64,000 nucleotides of DNA, taken from NCBI RefSeq assembly GCF_042646385.1, contig NZ_JBHRTO010000002.1, positions 248,001 through 312,000 on the forward strand. Reading direction: 5' to 3'. The first letter of the stretch is position 1, and each line of letters begins with the position of its first letter. A model generated the notes under the pieces. That model was not told the DNA's origin. It ran no database searches and worked only from the letters and a program-made list of their open reading frames with translations. The translations under genes were made by a program, and so were the position numbers. Of this stretch, positions 61,646-64,000 are shown piece by piece. The DNA is from Cypionkella sinensis. Its GTDB lineage: Bacteria; Pseudomonadota; Alphaproteobacteria; Rhodobacterales; Rhodobacteraceae.

Positions 61646-61858
61646 ATGACCATCAAATCCTACATCCTCGTCGGTATCGCCGCATTCGGCCTGTCCGGCT
61701 GCCTTGCCAGCGACGCCGAACGCGGCCTCGCCGGAGCCGCAGGCGGTGCGGTGATCGCAGGAGCCACCGGCGGAAATGCCGTGACGGGCGCAGTCATCGG
61801 CGGCGCAGGTGGCTATTTCTGCCGCGACCTGAACGTGCCGGGCTGCCGGAATAAGTGA
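61646..61858 (+). CDS. Glycine-zipper lipoprotein
   Basis: The 70-residue product has a lipoprotein signal (MTIKSYILVGIAAFGLSGC) and a glycine-zipper region (GLAGAAGGAVIAGATGGNAVTGAVIGGAGGYF) of alternating Gly/Ala. Two Cys residues in FCRDLNVPGC follow. Similar small outer-membrane lipoproteins (YMGG/YmgG-like, OsmB-like) associate with envelope stress. AGGAGG precedes the ATG at 61646. A clear terminator lies 52 bases after the stop. Confidence 0.8.
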   Translation: MTIKSYILVGIAAFGLSGCLASDAERGLAGAAGGAVIAGATGGNAVTGAVIGGAGGYFCRDLNVPGCRNK

Positions 61859-61909
61859 GGGTTGGGGGAGGGGGCGGGCGAGTTGGCCTAGCCATTTCAA
61901 ATAAAATCT

Positions 61910-61935
61910 AGGGTGGGCATTAGCCCACCCTTTTT
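61910..61935 (+). terminator. Rho-independent terminator
   Basis: AGGGTGGGC, loop ATTA and GCCCACCCT form a perfect 9-bp stem, followed by TTTT. It ends the glycine-zipper lipoprotein transcript and insulates the AT-rich gene downstream. Confidence 0.92.
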
Positions 61936-62057
61936 GTTGTGTGGGTGAGGTTGCCCCTATAGCGACTAAATCGATGTTGTGCGTGCCGATATCTTTCCGT
62001 GACACTTGACATTAAAAGCGTAAAAATTCAAAGGTGTAGGGGCATCAGGAGGGTTGA

Positions 62058-62846
62058 ATGCACGATACTCCGTGGAAAGAGGCTGCGTCGATTGTACTGG
62101 GGAAGTCAGTTCAATCGCTACATTATAAAACTATTGCTGAAGAAATTGAGAAGCAAAAGCTGCGCAAGACATTGGGTGCAACTCCTGCAAACACTGTTTT
62201 TGTTGTAATTAATAACTCAATTAAAAACGAGGGTGATGAAAGCCCGTTTATAAAAACAAGTCCGGGCATGTTTATGCTTAGAAGCGTTACTGTTGGCACC
62301 CCCGCTGTCCAAGAACCGCTCGAAACTGTTGAACTTGAGGTTGAGGAACGACCGGTTGTTAAATGCGTAGGAATGTATTGGAACGCTAACAAAGTTAGTT
62401 GGAAAACAAGACCGAAAATTCTTGGCCAACAACAGCAAGGAAGCAAGGAAATTGACTTCTGCGAGCAAATTGGCATCTACTTGCTATATGATCGCTCTCG
62501 CGTGATCTATGTGGGACGTTCGGTAGACAGACCTTTAGGACAGCGCCTCGCAGAGCACACAAAAGACCGCCTCAATGGCCGCTGGGATCGCTTTTCTTGG
62601 TTTGGATTGAGAGGCGTAGACGAAACTGGGAAGCTGACCGAGCCAGATTTTAATGCTACACAAGGCCAAATCATTGGCCTTATGGAAGCAATACTAATTG
62701 AAGCGCTTGAGCCTCCGCAAAATCGTAAACGCGGAGACGATTTCTCGGAAATTGAATATCTTCAAGCTGATGACAAGGAAATTTCGTCTAAAAAGAACAA
62801 AGCTATGCTTGAACTCTTCAAGCAACAGCTTGGGATGGAAGATTAA
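62058..62846 (+). CDS. HARE-HTH plus GIY-YIG nuclease-like protein
   Basis: The 262-residue product has an N-terminal HARE-HTH-type winged helix (residues about 3-75: TPWKEAASIVLGKSVQSLHYKTIAEEI, SPGMFMLRSV). A linker follows, then a GIY-YIG-type domain from about 135 to 220. Motifs are G-I-Y (139-141), Y-V-G-R-S (151-155), an Arg in GQRLAEHTKDRL (163) and Glu residues in GLMEAILIEALEPP (210/215). HARE-HTH domains occur in restriction endonucleases and chromatin proteins; GIY-YIG domains cut DNA. GGAGG lies 5 bases before the ATG. The gene is markedly AT-rich against its surroundings, alone and bounded by terminators, which suggests transfer. Restriction or repair roles are inference. Confidence 0.72.
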   Translation: MHDTPWKEAASIVLGKSVQSLHYKTIAEEIEKQKLRKTLGATPANTVFVVINNSIKNEGDESPFIKTSPGMFMLRSVTVGTPAVQEPLETVELEVEERPVVKCVGMYWNANKVSWKTRPKILGQQQQGSKEIDFCEQIGIYLLYDRSRVIYVGRSVDRPLGQRLAEHTKDRLNGRWDRFSWFGLRGVDETGKLTEPDFNATQGQIIGLMEAILIEALEPPQNRKRGDDFSEIEYLQADDKEISSKKNKAMLELFKQQLGMED

Positions 62847-62949
62847 ACTAAATTATGCAAGCGACTGGCCATTCAAAAACCGCCGCGCCCATCCTGCACT
62901 GTGTGGGCACGCGAATGGTTTCACCATTCTCTTTCGCCCACCCGCTTTG

Positions 62950-62972
62950 AAAAAGGACAGCCTTAGCTGTCC
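62950..62972 (-). terminator. lepA terminator containing the lepA stop codon
   Basis: On the minus strand GGACAGC, loop TAAG and GCTGTCC are followed by TTTTT. The stop codon TAA (62963-62965) lies in the loop and the last two sense codons form the 5' arm. This is an intrinsic terminator folded into the end of the coding sequence. Confidence 0.85.
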
Positions 62973-64000
62973 ATTTTCAAAGCGCTAATAAACGCCTCCT
63001 GCGGAATCTCCACCTTGCCGAACTGACGCATCCGCTTTTTCCCGGCCTTCTGCTTCTCCAGCAGTTTCTTCTTCCGGCTGGCATCCCCGCCGTAGCACTT
63101 CGCCGTCACGTCTTTGCGCATGGCGGACAGGGTTTCGCGGGCAATCACCCGCGCGCCAATCGCCGCCTGGATCGGGATTTTGAACATGTGGCGGGGGATC
63201 AGGTCTTTGAGTTTCTCGACCATCGCCCGCCCGCGCGCCTCGGCCCGGTCGCGGTGGACCATCATCGACAGCGCGTCGACAGGTTCCTCGTTCACCAGAA
63301 TCGACATTTTGACAAGGAAATCTTCGCGATACTCCGAGATCGTATAGTCAAACGAGGCATAGCCCTGCGTGACCGATTTCAGGCGGTCGTAGAAGTCGAA
63401 CACCACCTCGGCCAAGGGCAGGTCGTAGACCACCATCGCGCGCGACCCGGCATAGGACAGATCCATCTGGATCCCGCGGCGGTCCTGACACAGCTTCAGC
63501 ACGTCGCCGAGGTAATCGTCGGGGACCATGATCGTCGCCTTGATCCGGGGTTCCTCGATATGGTCGACATAGGTCAGGTCGGGCATGTCGGCGGGGTTGT
63601 GCAGGTCTTGCACGGTGCCGTCTTTCATGTGCAGTTTGAAGACCACCGAAGGCGCGGTGGTGATCAGGTCGATGTCATATTCGCGCTCCAGCCGGTCGCG
63701 GATGACTTCAAGGTGCAAAAGACCAAGGAAGCCGCAGCGGAAGCCAAAGCCGAGGGCGGCAGAGGTTTCCATCTCGGTGCTGAAAGAGGCGTCGTTCAGC
63801 GACAGCTTCTCAATCGCGTCGCGCAGGTTTTCGAATTCATTGGCATCGACGGGGAACAGGCCGCAGAACACCACCGGTTGCGCGGGTTTGAAGCCCGGCA
63901 GCGCCTCGGTGCAGCCCTTGCGTTCGTGGGTGATGGTGTCGCCGACGCGGGTGTCACGGACTTGTTTGATCGAGGCAGTGAAGATGCCGATCTCGCCCGG
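62963..64000 (-). CDS. lepA: Elongation factor 4 (LepA), C-terminal part
   Basis: LepA is a ribosome-associated GTPase that back-translocates or aids assembly. The window holds the last 345 of about 600 residues; the G domain is off the right edge. Visible features are the domain II end (GEIGIFTASIKQVRDTRVGDTIT), GFKPAQPVVFCGLFPVDANEFE and CGFLGLLHLEVIRDRLEREYDIDLITTAPSV. The LepA-specific C-terminal domain follows (AKCYGGDASRKKKLLEKQKAGKKRMRQFGKVEIPQEAF). The sequence is intact with no shift. The frame begins on base 64000. Confidence 0.96.
   Translation of the reverse strand, partial: PGEIGIFTASIKQVRDTRVGDTITHERKGCTEALPGFKPAQPVVFCGLFPVDANEFENLRDAIEKLSLNDASFSTEMETSAALGFGFRCGFLGLLHLEVIRDRLEREYDIDLITTAPSVVFKLHMKDGTVQDLHNPADMPDLTYVDHIEEPRIKATIMVPDDYLGDVLKLCQDRRGIQMDLSYAGSRAMVVYDLPLAEVVFDFYDRLKSVTQGYASFDYTISEYREDFLVKMSILVNEEPVDALSMMVHRDRAEARGRAMVEKLKDLIPRHMFKIPIQAAIGARVIARETLSAMRKDVTAKCYGGDASRKKKLLEKQKAGKKRMRQFGKVEIPQEAFISALKMDS

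Overview
The window looks like chromosomal DNA of a Rhodobacterales alphaproteobacterium (Rhodobacter/Paracoccaceae type). This rests on the high GC, a SAM-II riboswitch upstream of metZ, FolE2 in place of classical FolE, the NDUFS4-type complex I subunit, DUF2927 and BON-LysM proteins, and short intergenic elements containing GGAGTATTT...AGATGAA that I regard as typical of this order. That is inference from gene content; there is no rRNA in the window.

Layout. 1-10 kb: end of a trypsin-like pseudoprotease, then folE2 and metZ (the latter behind a SAM-II riboswitch with an intrinsic terminator), two uncharacterised genes, the ftsY-DMT-yciB operon, a decayed small membrane-protein gene and an AlkB-like hydroxylase. 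10-23 kb: xseA, a frameshifted membrane-protein gene, purD, an RTX calcium-binding protein, lysC, an accessory block (class D beta-lactamase, DoxX, L,D-transpeptidase, hypothetical) and ptsP. 23-28 kb: GFA, EcsC, GNAT and flavin-reductase genes, a DUF1127-like gene, then divergent tadA and rluB.

28-34.3 kb is the most system-like region. It is a one-directional run of a 28-codon membrane peptide, XpaC-like, TelA-like, a DUF2927 lipoprotein, a DUF6338-like protein, a 57-residue proline-rich protein, an SPFH/GYF_2 protein and a zinc-ribbon membrane protein, closed by a hairpin. It resembles the YdjG/YdjI part of the Bacillus PspA-YdjGHI membrane-stress module with TelA and XpaC added.

34.5-55 kb: purC, a PfkB kinase with dtd, an acyl-CoA synthetase, a BON-LysM protein and an MsbA-like exporter. 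A tight hydrolase/dehydratase/lactonase operon, two MFS transporters, an enolase-superfamily enzyme, a Kef antiporter, LysE and a MarR regulator follow. The stretch ends with a sugar-type ABC ATPase and permease without a binding protein, divergent from a MocE-like Rieske ferredoxin and a PanB-like enzyme. 55-64 kb: tRNA-Arg(UCU), a GNAT gene, a large secreted protein, the NDUFS4 homologue, uvrB, three small envelope proteins, an AT-rich HARE-HTH/GIY-YIG protein that looks transferred, and the C-terminal part of lepA.

Three kinds of dispersed non-coding elements stand out: two near-identical ~197-bp structured repeats (5117 and 42206), a family of GGAGTATTT elements of which two are 32-34-bp perfect inverted pairs (10590 and 36980), and a 27-bp inverted repeat at 25468. 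No CRISPR array, transposase, prophage or rRNA was seen.
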